DNA from: OMSK01 sp902492995
GTDB taxonomy: Bacteria > Bacillota_I > Bacilli_A > RF39 > UBA660
Assembly: GCA_902492995.1 (NCBI GenBank)
Contig: CABUNR010000007.1
Location: 1 to 53,153, forward strand
Length of the DNA: 53,153 nucleotides
Direction: 5' to 3'
Shown: one piece after another, positions 26,518-34,540 of the stretch
How the letters are laid out: the number at the start of each line of letters is the position of its first letter
How positions within the stretch are numbered: position 1 is the first letter of the stretch
The notes under the pieces: generated by a model
Told to the model about the DNA's origin: nothing
What the model saw: only the letters and a program-made list of their open reading frames with translations
The model's database searches: none
Made by a program: the position numbers and the translations under genes

Positions 26518-27567
26518 ATGAAAAATTATAAGGAATTTTTAAGAGCAAAAGATTTGATAGCTAAAGGAAAAATTAAAGAAGGAACAGTTATTTTAAAACG
26601 ATTACAAAGATTCGATAAAAATAACTTAAATATTAAATATGAATTAGCTTGTTTATTAATAAAAGTGGAAGCAACAAAATTAGAAGGCAAACAATTATTA
26701 GAAGAAATGCTTGGTACATGTAATAAAAAATATGCTATGTATGAGTTAGCAATATTAGAGTGTACTGAAGAAAATTATGAAATTGCAGAACGTTACTTTA
26801 AAGAAATAGTAAAAGAAGAATATGATTTTTTATCATTTGCAGGACTTGCAACAATAGAAATAATAAGAAAAAATTTAATTAATGCTGAATATTATTTTAA
26901 TGAAGCTTTATATTATTTTTATGAAAATAATATATATGATAAAAAATTTCATCAAAATTTTGAAAAAATTAAATTAGTTGCACTTAATTTGATGTTTTTA
27001 GAAATAAAAAATGAAAGATTTGAACGAGCATATAGTTATTATTTGATGCTTGATGAATGTCCAAAATTAGGTAAGGCTAGTAGAAAGCAAATAGAATTTT
27101 ATTTAAAATATAAGTTAAATATATTAACAGATGAAGATGGGAAATTTAAAACTTATTTTTATCAACAATTACTTAATTATGATTCAACAGAAGCTATTAA
27201 ACATATAAAATTACATTTAGATGAAAATGATACTAAAAAAATACATAGTTGTTATAATGAAAATTTAAATATTGATAAATTATTTGAAGAGATACAACTT
27301 AAAATTGCTAATTTATCACCATATAAATCAACATTAGTAGATAAATACAATATTGAATATGATTATAATATTGGTAGTATAGATAATATTCAAACTAATT
27401 TTATCAGGGTAATAACTATACTGAATACAAAAGATATTATAACTATGTATCCCATTTTAAAAGAAATGGAAGAATCAAATTTAATAGAAGAGGATTATTT
27501 AAAAGTAAAACAAATTAAAAGAGAATCTCAAATAGATAAATTTAATAAAAAATATGGGTTAAAATAA
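26518..27567 (+). CDS. TPR-like repeat protein
   Basis: The 349-residue protein is a series of paired helices of TPR type: KEFLRAKDLIAKGKIKEGTVILKRL, NIKYELACLLIKVEATKLEG, YAMYELAILECTEENYEIAERYFKEIV, FLSFAGLATIEIIRKNLINAEYYFNEAL. It probably acts as a protein-binding scaffold in the cytosol; the partner is unknown. I start at ATG 26518, after GGGGAGATAAT, not at the in-frame ATG 26485. It is followed by a terminator and then rnr. Confidence 0.7.
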   Translation: MKNYKEFLRAKDLIAKGKIKEGTVILKRLQRFDKNNLNIKYELACLLIKVEATKLEGKQLLEEMLGTCNKKYAMYELAILECTEENYEIAERYFKEIVKEEYDFLSFAGLATIEIIRKNLINAEYYFNEALYYFYENNIYDKKFHQNFEKIKLVALNLMFLEIKNERFERAYSYYLMLDECPKLGKASRKQIEFYLKYKLNILTDEDGKFKTYFYQQLLNYDSTEAIKHIKLHLDENDTKKIHSCYNENLNIDKLFEEIQLKIANLSPYKSTLVDKYNIEYDYNIGSIDNIQTNFIRVITILNTKDIITMYPILKEMEESNLIEEDYLKVKQIKRESQIDKFNKKYGLK

Positions 27568-27569
27568 AG

Positions 27570-27600
27570 AAATATAGCTTAAATACTATATTTTTTTTTA
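27570..27600 (+). terminator. Intrinsic terminator
   Basis: AAATATAG / CTATATTT with an 8-base loop and T run. Confidence 0.8.
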
Positions 27601-27631
27601 ATTTTCCTTTATAATGATAATAGGTGATAGT

Positions 27632-29755
27632 ATGGAAGATAAGATATTAGAAATATTAAGTAGAGAAAATAATTCATATCCAATTGATGAATTATTTAAT
27701 ATGATGAATTTAAAAACAGTTGACGAATTTAAAGAATTAATTAAAGAATTAAATAGATTAGAAGATGAACTTAAAGTATATAGAACAAATAAAAATCGAT
27801 ATATGCTATTTAATAATAGTAATTTAAAATTAGGAGTTATGATGGCTACAAAGAAAAATTATGGCTTTGTAGATATAGAAGGGGATGAAGATGTATTTAT
27901 TCCTCCTATGCTTATTAATAATGCTATAGATGGAGATAAAGTAGTAGTTGAAATAACTAGTAAAAAAGGAATGAGATTAGAAGGTAGAATAGTAAAAATT
28001 GTAGATAGAAAACTTAAAGAAATGGTTGGAGAAGTTTATTATAAAAATGATAAAATTTTTATAAAATTAGATGATGAAAAAGTAAAATTAAATATACGAA
28101 TTGATAAAGATAAAAGCATGGGAGCTGTTGAAGGACATAAAGTTTTAGTTAAAATTACAAATAAGTTAGAAGGTAATAATTATAGAGGAGAAATAATAAA
28201 AATAATAGGTCATAAAAATGATCCTGGTGTAGATATTTTATCTATTGTAAATAAATTTGGGATAGAAGATAAATTTAGTGATGAAGTTATAAAAGAACTT
28301 GATAGTATTCCTGATACAGTAAGTGAAGAAGAAAAAGCAGGTAGAAGGGATTTAAGAGATGAGGTAATATTTACAATAGATGGTGATGATACAAAAGATA
28401 TAGATGATGCAATTTCAATAGAAAGATTAGAAAATGGAAATTATAAACTTGGAGTACATATAGCAGATGTTTCAAATTATGTAAAAGAAGGAACTAAATT
28501 ATATGAAACAGCAATGGATAGAGGTACAAGTGTATATCTAGCAGATAGAGTTATTCCAATGCTTCCACATAAATTATCAAATGGAATTTGTTCATTAAAT
28601 CCTAATCAAGATAGGCTTGCAATATCATGTGTTATGGAAATTAATTTAAAAGGTGATGTTGTTACATATGATATATTTGAAAGTTTAATTAATTCTAAAA
28701 AACAAATGACTTATAAAAATGTTAATAAAATATTAGAAGAAAATATAATTCCAGAAGGATATGAACCTTTTAGCGATAAGCTTAAAATGATGAAAGAATT
28801 AGCTGATATCTTAAGAAAAAATAAGGAAAGAAGAGGCTATATTGATTTTGATATAGATGAATCTAAAATAATTGTAAATGAAAAAGGTGAAGCAATTGAT
28901 GTTGTTTTAAGAGAGCGAGGTACTGGTGAGAAATTAATAGAGGACTTTATGATCGCGGCTAATGAGACTGTAGCAACTTGTATATATTTTATGGAACTTC
29001 CTTTTATATATCGTGTTCATGGTGAACCAAATGAGGAAAAAATAAATAAATTCTTAAGTTTTGTAAGTAGTTTAGGATATCAAGTAAATGGAAAAGTAAA
29101 AGACTTAACTCCAGTTGCTATGCAAAAAATACTAGAACAATTAAAAGATAAAAAAGAATATCATATCTTATCATCTATGTTACTTAGAAGTATGCAAAAA
29201 GCTATATATGATACAGTAAATATTGGACATTTTGGACTTGGAAGTAAATGTTATACACATTTTACTAGTCCTATTAGAAGATTTCCTGATACTACAGTTC
29301 ATAGATTACTTAGAAAATATTTATTTAAACAACAAATTAATAATGATGTAATTGAGTATGAAGATAAAATACTTCCCGTTATAGCAGAACATTCATCTAA
29401 AAAAGAAAGAGATTCTGTTGAATGTGAAAGAGAAGTAGATGATATGAAGAAAGCTGAATATATGGAAAAACATATTGGTGAGACTTATAGTGGTATGATA
29501 AGTAGTATTATGAGTTTTGGTATGTTTATTGAACTTCCTAATTTAGTAGAAGGATTAGTAAGATTAGATGATTTAACAGATGATCATTATACATTTGATG
29601 AATCAACTATATCATTAATTGGAAAGAAAAATAAAAGAGGATATCATTTAGGAGATAATGTTAATGTAATTGTAAAATCGGCTAATAAAGAAGCTAGAAC
29701 AGTTGATTTTGTATTAGATACAGAACAAAATAGGAAAATGTATGTAAGGAGTTAG
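27632..29755 (+). CDS. rnr: Ribonuclease R
   Basis: A 3'-5' exoribonuclease that degrades structured RNA and works with tmRNA in quality control. Domains in order: N-terminal winged helix (MEDKILEILSRENNSYPIDEL), cold-shock domains (GVMMATKKNYGFVDIEGDEDVFIPP), the RNB catalytic domain with the metal-binding Asp cluster (FTIDGDDTKDIDDAISIE) and later YTHFTSPIRRFPD, then S1 (YSGMISSIMSFGMFIELPNLVEGLVRL). Length (707) is normal. I start at ATG 27632 after AGGTGAT. It leads an operon with capA-like and smpB genes; rnr-smpB-ssrA linkage is common in Bacillota. Confidence 0.92.
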   Translation: MEDKILEILSRENNSYPIDELFNMMNLKTVDEFKELIKELNRLEDELKVYRTNKNRYMLFNNSNLKLGVMMATKKNYGFVDIEGDEDVFIPPMLINNAIDGDKVVVEITSKKGMRLEGRIVKIVDRKLKEMVGEVYYKNDKIFIKLDDEKVKLNIRIDKDKSMGAVEGHKVLVKITNKLEGNNYRGEIIKIIGHKNDPGVDILSIVNKFGIEDKFSDEVIKELDSIPDTVSEEEKAGRRDLRDEVIFTIDGDDTKDIDDAISIERLENGNYKLGVHIADVSNYVKEGTKLYETAMDRGTSVYLADRVIPMLPHKLSNGICSLNPNQDRLAISCVMEINLKGDVVTYDIFESLINSKKQMTYKNVNKILEENIIPEGYEPFSDKLKMMKELADILRKNKERRGYIDFDIDESKIIVNEKGEAIDVVLRERGTGEKLIEDFMIAANETVATCIYFMELPFIYRVHGEPNEEKINKFLSFVSSLGYQVNGKVKDLTPVAMQKILEQLKDKKEYHILSSMLLRSMQKAIYDTVNIGHFGLGSKCYTHFTSPIRRFPDTTVHRLLRKYLFKQQINNDVIEYEDKILPVIAEHSSKKERDSVECEREVDDMKKAEYMEKHIGETYSGMISSIMSFGMFIELPNLVEGLVRLDDLTDDHYTFDESTISLIGKKNKRGYHLGDNVNVIVKSANKEARTVDFVLDTEQNRKMYVRS

Positions 29756-29757
29756 TT

Positions 29758-30918
29758 ATGAAAAAATTTTTATTAGGACTTTTAAGTTTAATAATTATAG
29801 GTTTTATAGTAGTTGGCGTTTTATATTATAATGGTACTTTTGATAAAGAAAATAAAATAGTAGAAAAAAAAGAAAATAAAAATAGTAAATCTGTTACCAA
29901 GACATATAAAGCTTCTTTATTTGCTGTTGGTGATGCTTTAATACACAATGGTGTATATATGGATGCTAATACATATAAAAAAGATAGTAATGGATATTAT
30001 ATATATGATTTTAGTAAAATGTTTACTGATATTGCTGAAATAACAAAAAATTATGATTTGAAATTTTATAATCAAGAAACAATTATTGGTGGGAAAAATT
30101 TAGGTTTATCAAATTATCCTTGTTTTAATTCGCCTGATGAAATAGGTGAAAATTTAGTAGATATAGGATTTAATATGGTAAATTTAGCAACTAATCATTC
30201 TAAGGATAAAGGTATTGCTGGACTTAAATATTCATCTAAGTTTTGGGAAAATCAAAGTAATGTGTATGCTGTTGGTAGTTACACTTCTAAAGAAAAAAGA
30301 GACGAGGCTAAATATAAAACTGTTAATGGAATTAAATATGCTTTTTTAGGATATTCTACAGTAACAAATGGATTTACAATAAGGGATGAAGAATCATATT
30401 ATTGGAATTTATATGATAAAGATAAAGTAAAAGAAGACATAGATAAAATAAAAGATAAGGTTGATGTTATAATAGTATCAATGCACTGGGGAACTGAATA
30501 CACACATGTCCCAACAGCTGAAGAAAAAGAAATTGCTTCTTATTTATCAAGTTTAGGTGTTGATATTATAATAGGGCATCATCCTCATGTTATTCAACCA
30601 ATTGAGTATGTTGGAAATACTGTAGTAATCTATTCTTTGGGTAATTTTATATCTGCTCAAGATGGTGTTGATAAAAGAGTAGGTATGATGGCTTCATTAG
30701 ATATTAATAAAACTGTTAAAGATGGTAAAACAACTGTTACTATAGATAATGTTAAAGGTGATCTTATTTGGACTTATCATAACAATTATAAGAATTTTAA
30801 AGTTATTCCTTTTAGTAAACTTGATAATAGTAAATTAAATGGATATCAAAGTATATATAATGAATATAAGCAAATTATAAATAAAACAAATGATAGTAGA
30901 ATTCAAACTGGATTTTAG
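29758..30918 (+). CDS. CapA-family (PGA_cap) metallophosphoesterase-like protein
   Basis: The 386-residue protein has an N-terminal membrane anchor (FLLGLLSLIIIGFIVVGVLYY) and an outside CapA domain. Motifs are AVGDALIHNGVY, FYNQETIIGG, MVNLATNHSKDKG, VIIVSMHWGTEY and DIIIGHHPHVIQPIEYVGN, with LGNFISAQ near the end. CapA domains take part in poly-gamma-glutamate anchoring or polymer processing, and many are orphan enzymes of unknown substrate. No other pgs/cap genes are nearby. The gene begins 2 bases after the rnr stop (GGAG upstream). Confidence 0.85.
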   Translation: MKKFLLGLLSLIIIGFIVVGVLYYNGTFDKENKIVEKKENKNSKSVTKTYKASLFAVGDALIHNGVYMDANTYKKDSNGYYIYDFSKMFTDIAEITKNYDLKFYNQETIIGGKNLGLSNYPCFNSPDEIGENLVDIGFNMVNLATNHSKDKGIAGLKYSSKFWENQSNVYAVGSYTSKEKRDEAKYKTVNGIKYAFLGYSTVTNGFTIRDEESYYWNLYDKDKVKEDIDKIKDKVDVIIVSMHWGTEYTHVPTAEEKEIASYLSSLGVDIIIGHHPHVIQPIEYVGNTVVIYSLGNFISAQDGVDKRVGMMASLDINKTVKDGKTTVTIDNVKGDLIWTYHNNYKNFKVIPFSKLDNSKLNGYQSIYNEYKQIINKTNDSRIQTGF

Positions 30919-30926
30919 GTGATAAT

Positions 30927-31370
30927 ATGATAGAAATCAACAATAGAAAAGCAAAATTTGATTATGAAATAGTTAGTACTATAGAAGCAGGTATTGTGTT
31001 AAAAGGTACGGAAATTAAATCTATTAGGCTTGGAAATGCTAATTTAAAAGATAGTTATGCTGTTATAAAAAATAATGAAGTATTTTTACTTGGAATGCAT
31101 ATTAGTCCTTATAAAGAAGGTAATATATTTAATCATGATGAACTTAGAACTAGAAAACTTTTATTACATAAAAAAGAAATCTTTAAATTAAGAGATAAAA
31201 TTACCTTAGAAGGTTACACATTAGTACCGATAAAATTGTATTTTAATAAAAATAAAGCTAAAATATTATTAGGGGTTGCCAAGGGTAAAAAATCTTATGA
31301 TAAAAGAGAATCTATTAAAAAAAGAGATATTGAAAGAGATATAAAAAAACAATATAAAAATTACCATTAA
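30927..31370 (+). CDS. smpB: tmRNA-binding protein SmpB
   Basis: SmpB delivers tmRNA to stalled ribosomes for trans-translation. The 147-residue protein shows NRKAKFDYEIVSTIEAGIVLKGTEIKSIRLG, LGMHISPYKEGN, LLLHKKEIFKL, the segment LVPIKLYFNKNKAKILLGVAKGKKSYDKRESIKKRD, and a basic C-terminal tail that fills the mRNA channel. The ribosome site TAGGTGATAAT overlaps the capA-like stop. ssrA lies 0.8 kb downstream, separated by a convergent methyltransferase gene. Its last codons form a two-way terminator. Confidence 0.93.
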   Translation: MIEINNRKAKFDYEIVSTIEAGIVLKGTEIKSIRLGNANLKDSYAVIKNNEVFLLGMHISPYKEGNIFNHDELRTRKLLLHKKEIFKLRDKITLEGYTLVPIKLYFNKNKAKILLGVAKGKKSYDKRESIKKRDIERDIKKQYKNYH

Positions 31371-31385
31371 GGTAATTTTTTTAGT
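31356..31385. terminator. Bidirectional terminator in the smpB / methyltransferase overlap
   Basis: A perfect 10-bp stem AAAAATTACC / GGTAATTTTT with loop ATTAA has A and T runs on both sides. It lies within the 3' ends of both convergent genes, which overlap by 4 bases. Confidence 0.85.
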
Positions 31386-32131
31386 ATATCTAATACGTGT
31401 CTACTTGAGCCTAATAGTTCATATCTTTCACATGTTTTAAAATGATATTTTAAGTATATTTCAAATGTTTTATTATCCATCTTGTTAATAGTTTTTTTTA
31501 TATATTCACTTGGACCATCTTGCGATATTATTTTTACTCTTTTAAGGTTAGCTTTATCTTTTAAATAATTAATATCTTCTAATCTTACAAAGGAATATAA
31601 ATCTTTATCATTAGGGGTTATTTTAAAGTTTTCATCTATTAAATTTAACTCATTTAAAATATTATTATCAATAAATCCGTGTTCTATAATAGCGTATTCA
31701 TTCATACAATAGCTAATGAAAATATAGCCATTTGGTTTTGTAATTCTTTTTGCTTCATTTAAAGCTTTAATTTTTTCTTCCATACTTATTAAGTGATATA
31801 GTGGTCCAAAAAGTAAAGTAATATCATAAGAATTATCTTTTATTTTTTTTAAATTGGTAGCGTTACCTAACATACATTTTATATTTTTATTTTCTATTTG
31901 TCTTAAATTATGTTTAACAAGTTCAACGGCCATTACATCATAACCTTTATCATGAAAGTATTTAGAATATTTTCCAGTACCAGCTCCAATATCAATTATT
32001 TTGTCATTTGGTTTTAAATATTCGTTTATATATTTAAGAGCTGTTAAATATTCTATTTGACCATGTTTACTATTTAATCTTTTTTCTTCATTAAATTTAT
32101 TATAATATTTTATTAAATTTTCTTCATTCAT
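31367..32131 (-). CDS. SAM-dependent methyltransferase (class I)
   Basis: The 254-residue protein has SAM motif I DKIIDIGAGTGKYSKYF, the acidic residue ending the second strand (VMAVELVKHN), motif II region DITLLFGPLYHL and post-motif RITKPNGYIFISYCM. The C-terminal part is specific to this subgroup, and the substrate (small molecule or macromolecule) is unknown. I start at ATG 32131; an in-frame GTG at 32140 lies in the ribosome site region. It is convergent with smpB and separates smpB from ssrA. Confidence 0.82.
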   Translation of the reverse strand: MNEENLIKYYNKFNEEKRLNSKHGQIEYLTALKYINEYLKPNDKIIDIGAGTGKYSKYFHDKGYDVMAVELVKHNLRQIENKNIKCMLGNATNLKKIKDNSYDITLLFGPLYHLISMEEKIKALNEAKRITKPNGYIFISYCMNEYAIIEHGFIDNNILNELNLIDENFKITPNDKDLYSFVRLEDINYLKDKANLKRVKIISQDGPSEYIKKTINKMDNKTFEIYLKYHFKTCERYELLGSSRHVLDILKKLP

Positions 32132-32157
32132 ATTAATCACACTTGTATTATAACATA

Positions 32158-32186
32158 TTGAATTATAAAATGTAATATGTTATAAT
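32158..32186 (+). promoter_or_regulatory. ssrA promoter
   Basis: TTGAAT (32158-32163), 17 bases, TATAAT (32181-32186). The tmRNA 5' G is 11 bases downstream. Confidence 0.85.
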
Positions 32187-32196
32187 TTATTTGTAT

Positions 32197-32575
32197 GGGG
32201 ATGCTTAGGTTTCGACAGAAATATTTAGGATTAAATTGCAAGTGGAAGGTACGCCTTAAGTACAAAAAAAAATAAACGCAAACAAAGTAAAAAATGCATT
32301 TGCTTCAATGTTCACTAAGAACGCTGTAGCATTCGCCTAATTAGAATAAAGGCATGCGCTTCTTTTAATTTTTTTCCTATTGGAATTTAAAGAGGCTCGA
32401 TTAAAATAGGATATATTATTATCTAGTCTTGAGGTAATAATGAATTTAAAAGACTTACTAAATGATTAGTTGTTCACTACTTAGATTATTTAGGACATTA
32501 AATAGTGAACTAAACTTGTAGATATTTCTTCTCACGTATTTTTGGACAGGAGTTCGATTCTCCTCATCTCCACCA
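32197..32575 (+). ncRNA. ssrA: tmRNA
   Basis: The 5' end GGGGATGCTTAGGTTTCGACAG and the 3' end, GGACAGGAGTTCGATTC then TCCTCATCTCCACCA, form the tRNA-like domain. GGGGATG pairs with CATCTCC and CCA is encoded. The tag reading frame resumes at GCA 32278-32280 (after AAATAAAC) and ends TAA 32338-32340. The tag is ANKVKNAFASMFTKNAVAFA, 20 residues. The AFA ending resembles Mollicute tags rather than the usual ALAA, and would be the protease signal. Pseudoknot-type inverted repeats follow the tag. Confidence 0.95.
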
Positions 32576-32611
32576 TTATGATAGGAAACTCGAACTTTTC
32601 GAGTATAAAAC

Positions 32612-32640
32612 AAAACGACTTGCAAAAAAGTCGTTTTTAT
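32612..32640. terminator. Bidirectional terminator after ssrA
   Basis: AAAACGACT (32612-32620) pairs with AGTCGTTTT (32629-32637), with T run. The right part also holds the -35 box of the antisense RNA below. Confidence 0.8.
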
Positions 32641-32654
32641 GTTATCATGTATAT

Positions 32655-32763
32655 AGATGAAGGAAACTTCATACAATAAAAAAGAGGAACATTTAATCGT
32701 GTAAGTGAATGTCGCCTCTAAAAAATCAGATTTGGCACTCAATTATTGAGTGTCATATTTTTA
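32655..32763 (+). ncRNA. Candidate antitoxin RNA 1 (type I TA)
   Basis: A promoter TTGCAA (32620-32625), 17 bases, TATCAT (32643-32648) predicts a start near 32655. The RNA starts with a hairpin ATGAAGGAAACTTCAT and ends in a terminator, GGCACTCAA / TTGAGTGTC (32734-32742 and 32746-32754), then ATATTTTT. It is complementary to the 3' end of the toxin mRNA, from just past the stop codon to the mRNA terminator. Module 2 keeps the same layout with the same promoter spacing. Confidence 0.65.
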
Positions 32764-32936
32764 TTGCTATTACTAAAATAGTAAGGAGTAATAAAATGAT
32801 AGCAATAAGACGAAGGACTTTTATGATAAAAGTTCTTTTCTTCATTGTATCCCTCCTTTCTTTCTCAAGATTGGAGGACGACACTCACATTAAATGTTCC
32901 TAAGTTAATTATATCAAACTATTGTTCTATAATCAA
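32678..32936 (-). promoter_or_regulatory. Toxin 1 transcription unit: promoter and end-to-end paired mRNA
   Basis: On the minus strand TTGATT (32936-32931), 17 bases, TATAAT (32913-32908) gives a start near 32900. The mRNA begins GGAACATTTAATGTGAGTG and ends with GATTAAATGTTCC followed by TCTTTTTT. The first 13 or so bases pair with the last ones, so the terminator stem joins both mRNA ends across about 220 bases. Such 5'-3' pairing is known in hok-like and other type I toxin mRNAs, where it blocks translation. Confidence 0.65.
32753..32845 (-). CDS. Small hydrophobic peptide, putative type I toxin 1
   Basis: A 30-codon gene too short for usual calling. The peptide starts MKKRTFIIKVLRLIA, continues with the membrane stretch IILLLLTILVIAI and ends KI. 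Basic N-terminus plus one membrane helix is the usual form of type I toxins. A perfect ribosome site AAAGGAGGG lies 6 bases before the ATG. A second gene of identical length at 34376-34468 encodes a peptide with 19 of 30 identical residues, which shows selection on the protein. The mRNA (about 32900 to 32678) has paired ends, and a convergent antisense RNA covers its 3' part. No known toxin family is recognised. Confidence 0.7.
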   Translation of the reverse strand: MKKRTFIIKVLRLIAIILLLLTILVIAIKI

Positions 32937-32950
32937 CATAAAAATGATAG

Positions 32951-33058
32951 AAAAAGACAAGCATTTGCTTGTCAGTGATATCTATTTCCAATAGAGTAAC
33001 ACACTTCCCATTTGACAGAGTCAAAAGGGTGTGTGCAAAGGGAATATTCCCTTTTGAA
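32951..33058. other. Cluster of strong hairpins, possibly oriT-related
   Basis: Three inverted repeats follow each other: GACAAGC/GCTTGTC (about 32956-32973); ACACA-CCC-TTTGAC with GTCAAA-GGG-TGTGT (32999-33034); and AAAGGGAA/TTCCCTTT (33037-33054). No ORF spans them. The layout resembles transfer-origin regions of mobilizable elements, but the relaxase gene is 4.4 kb away, so this is only a suggestion. Confidence 0.35.
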
Positions 33059-33063
33059 ACCCT

Positions 33064-33112
33064 AAACATAATTAATTAAGAACTATCGTTCAAGTAATAA
33101 TTATGTTTTTTT
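33064..33112 (+). terminator. Long intrinsic terminator
   Basis: AAACATAATTA pairs with TAATTATGTTT, with an inner AAGAAC/GTTC helix, followed by seven T. It would end any transcript covering the hairpin cluster upstream. Confidence 0.7.
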
Positions 33113-33190
33113 GATTACAAGAATTTAATATATTAGTAAAAAAGATAATTTATCAAAAAAATGTGTTATAATTGAACTAGGAGGTTAATT

Positions 33191-34105
33191 ATGGGTACAG
33201 GAATAAGAAGATATGTTGATTTAGAAGATAGATATGCAATTTATGGCGAAAGTGGTTATTACATTAATCCATTTTTAATAAATATGGCAATAGTTGATGA
33301 ACTAAAATTATCTATGTCATATAATGAAATAGAAAAATTTATAAAAAATACTAATATTACACTTACACAGGAAGAAATAAAAGATTTTTTAAATAATAAA
33401 ATGAATGAAGAACATCCTGGATTAAATGAGAAAATAGAAAAATCAATGAAAAATACGAGTAGTATCATTACTTTTATAAGTGATGAAGAAGAAAATAAAA
33501 GAAAGATAGATGCTAATGTAAGAAAGATGAGAGCTATGGCTACTGCTTCTAGATATTATTTTGAACCTTATTCATTACAATATTTTAAAAATTACGTATC
33601 AATTTTGAAGGAAAAATGTAGAACATTATTTGATATCTTAGATGATATTGGTAGAATAAGGACAGAAGAAATTACTGAAGAACAATGGAAAAGAATAATA
33701 GATTTAGATTTTCATATTAATGAAAATGGAGATATTTACTATGCAGATGCTGATAGACTATTAGATGCTGTTGTTCATAATGTAAAAGATTTATATAATA
33801 AAATAAAACAAGGAAATAATTTAGAAACATATTTAACATTTAAAGAATCAAAACATAGTTTATTAAAAGATGATGTATTTGAAAGTGAAATATATCCTAG
33901 AAAAGAAGTTCAAATTAAAGATTTACATTATGCATGTAGAAGTGAATTTATAGCACTTTCTGATCAACAACAAAAAGAATTAGAAAAAGAAAGAATGGAT
34001 AATTTCTTATATTGGATGAATAGAGATTTTATTGAAGATGAAGAATATGAAAAACAAAGTAATCCAGTATTAAAAAAATCAAAAAAACAAGATTCTAAGA
34101 ACTAA
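33191..34105 (+). CDS. Unknown protein between the two TA modules
   Basis: A 304-residue soluble, charged, mostly helical protein (GTGIRRYVDLEDRYAIYGESG at the start; RRxx-type acidic/basic helices such as EEENKRKIDANVRKMRAMA later). I recognise no family. The C-terminus is very Lys/Glu-rich. An extended -10 promoter (TGTTATAAT, 33064 onward at 33164-33172) lies just before the AGGAGG site, so the leader is very short. It lies between two homologous toxin-antitoxin modules and ends in its own terminator. It may be island cargo. Confidence 0.5.
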   Translation: MGTGIRRYVDLEDRYAIYGESGYYINPFLINMAIVDELKLSMSYNEIEKFIKNTNITLTQEEIKDFLNNKMNEEHPGLNEKIEKSMKNTSSIITFISDEEENKRKIDANVRKMRAMATASRYYFEPYSLQYFKNYVSILKEKCRTLFDILDDIGRIRTEEITEEQWKRIIDLDFHINENGDIYYADADRLLDAVVHNVKDLYNKIKQGNNLETYLTFKESKHSLLKDDVFESEIYPRKEVQIKDLHYACRSEFIALSDQQQKELEKERMDNFLYWMNRDFIEDEEYEKQSNPVLKKSKKQDSKN

Positions 34106-34126
34106 TTGATTAATTAGTTCTTTTAA
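34097..34126 (+). terminator. Intrinsic terminator
   Basis: An 11-bp stem AAGAACTAATT / AATTAGTTCTT with loop GATT and following T run. Confidence 0.85.
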
Positions 34127-34140
34127 AATATGTTGCTTTG

Positions 34141-34243
34141 TGATATAATGTTTGTAGAAATTAATCTTTAAAAAAATTTCCAAACGTCTATAACTGACGC
34201 ACCATAGGAAAAATAAAAGAACTTGCAAAAAGTTCTTTTTTAT
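34141..34243 (+). ncRNA. Possible short transcript with terminator
   Basis: An extended -10 element TGATATAAT (34141-34149) and a bidirectional terminator AAAGAACT / AGTTCTTT with T run (34217-34241) bound about 90 bases without an ORF. These contain GAAATT/AATTTC and CGTC/GACG hairpins. The end CACCATAGGAAAAATAAAAG resembles the DNA just after ssrA, so it may be a partial copy of that junction. Function is unknown. Confidence 0.35.
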
Positions 34244-34257
34244 GATAATATGTATTT

Positions 34258-34385
34258 AGCAAGGAAAATTTGCATAAAATAAAAAAGGGAACATTCAGTT
34301 TCGTCAAGTTGAATGTCTACCCAATAAATTGCCTTAAGGCACTTATTCAGCGACACTTATTCTAGCGAATGAGTGTCATTTTTTT
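34258..34385 (+). ncRNA. Candidate antitoxin RNA 2 (type I TA)
   Basis: TTGCAA (34223-34228), 17 bases, TAATAT (34246-34251) predicts a start near 34258. A 5' hairpin GCAA/TTGC is followed by sequence complementary to the toxin 2 mRNA 3' end. It ends at an 11-bp terminator, GACACTTATTC / GAATGAGTGTC (34352-34362 and 34367-34377), then T run. Sequence differs from module 1, but promoter spacing, 5' hairpin and terminator position are kept. Confidence 0.65.
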
Positions 34386-34540
34386 ATTACTAAAACCAGT
34401 AAGGTTAAGAGTAGTAAAATGAGTGATATGTAGCGAAGCAACTTTATGTTGTATTCACGTTTTTTCAAATCTCTCAAATCTCCTCTCTGTAAAGATTAGA
34501 GGTAGACACTCAACAACTGATATTTCCTATAGAAAGTATA
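34280..34540 (-). promoter_or_regulatory. Toxin 2 transcription unit: promoter and end-to-end paired mRNA
   Basis: On the minus strand TATACT (34540-34535) precedes a start near 34527, GGAAATATCAGTT. The 3' end reads AACTGAATGTTCC then CTTTTTT. The 5' part GTTGAGTGTCTACC pairs with GGTAGACATTCAAC near the 3' end. Base changes relative to module 1 keep this pairing, which supports a real RNA structure. The mRNA would be about 250 bases. Confidence 0.6.
34376..34468 (-). CDS. Small hydrophobic peptide, putative type I toxin 2
   Basis: A 30-codon paralogue of the peptide at 32753-32845. It starts (TTG) MKKREYNIKLLRYIS, continues LILLLLTLLVLVI and ends KK. GAGAGGAG lies upstream, 11 bases before this TTG. 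An in-frame TTG 9 bases further upstream is possible but too close to the site, and the alignment supports the downstream start. The two peptides share length, basic ends and membrane helix, while the DNA has diverged. Weaker start codon and spacing suggest lower translation than toxin 1. Confidence 0.62.
   Translation of the reverse strand: MKKREYNIKLLRYISLILLLLTLLVLVIKK

Noticed and set aside
32458..32742. 94-codon minus-strand ORF
   Set aside because: It lies mostly antisense to tmRNA and the antisense RNA, has no ribosome site and no family similarity.
32709..32903. 64-codon ORF on the plus strand
   Set aside because: It is the opposite strand of the 30-residue toxin gene and follows the same inverted repeats. 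It has no ribosome site, and its sequence is not kept in module 2, where the matching frame stops after four codons.
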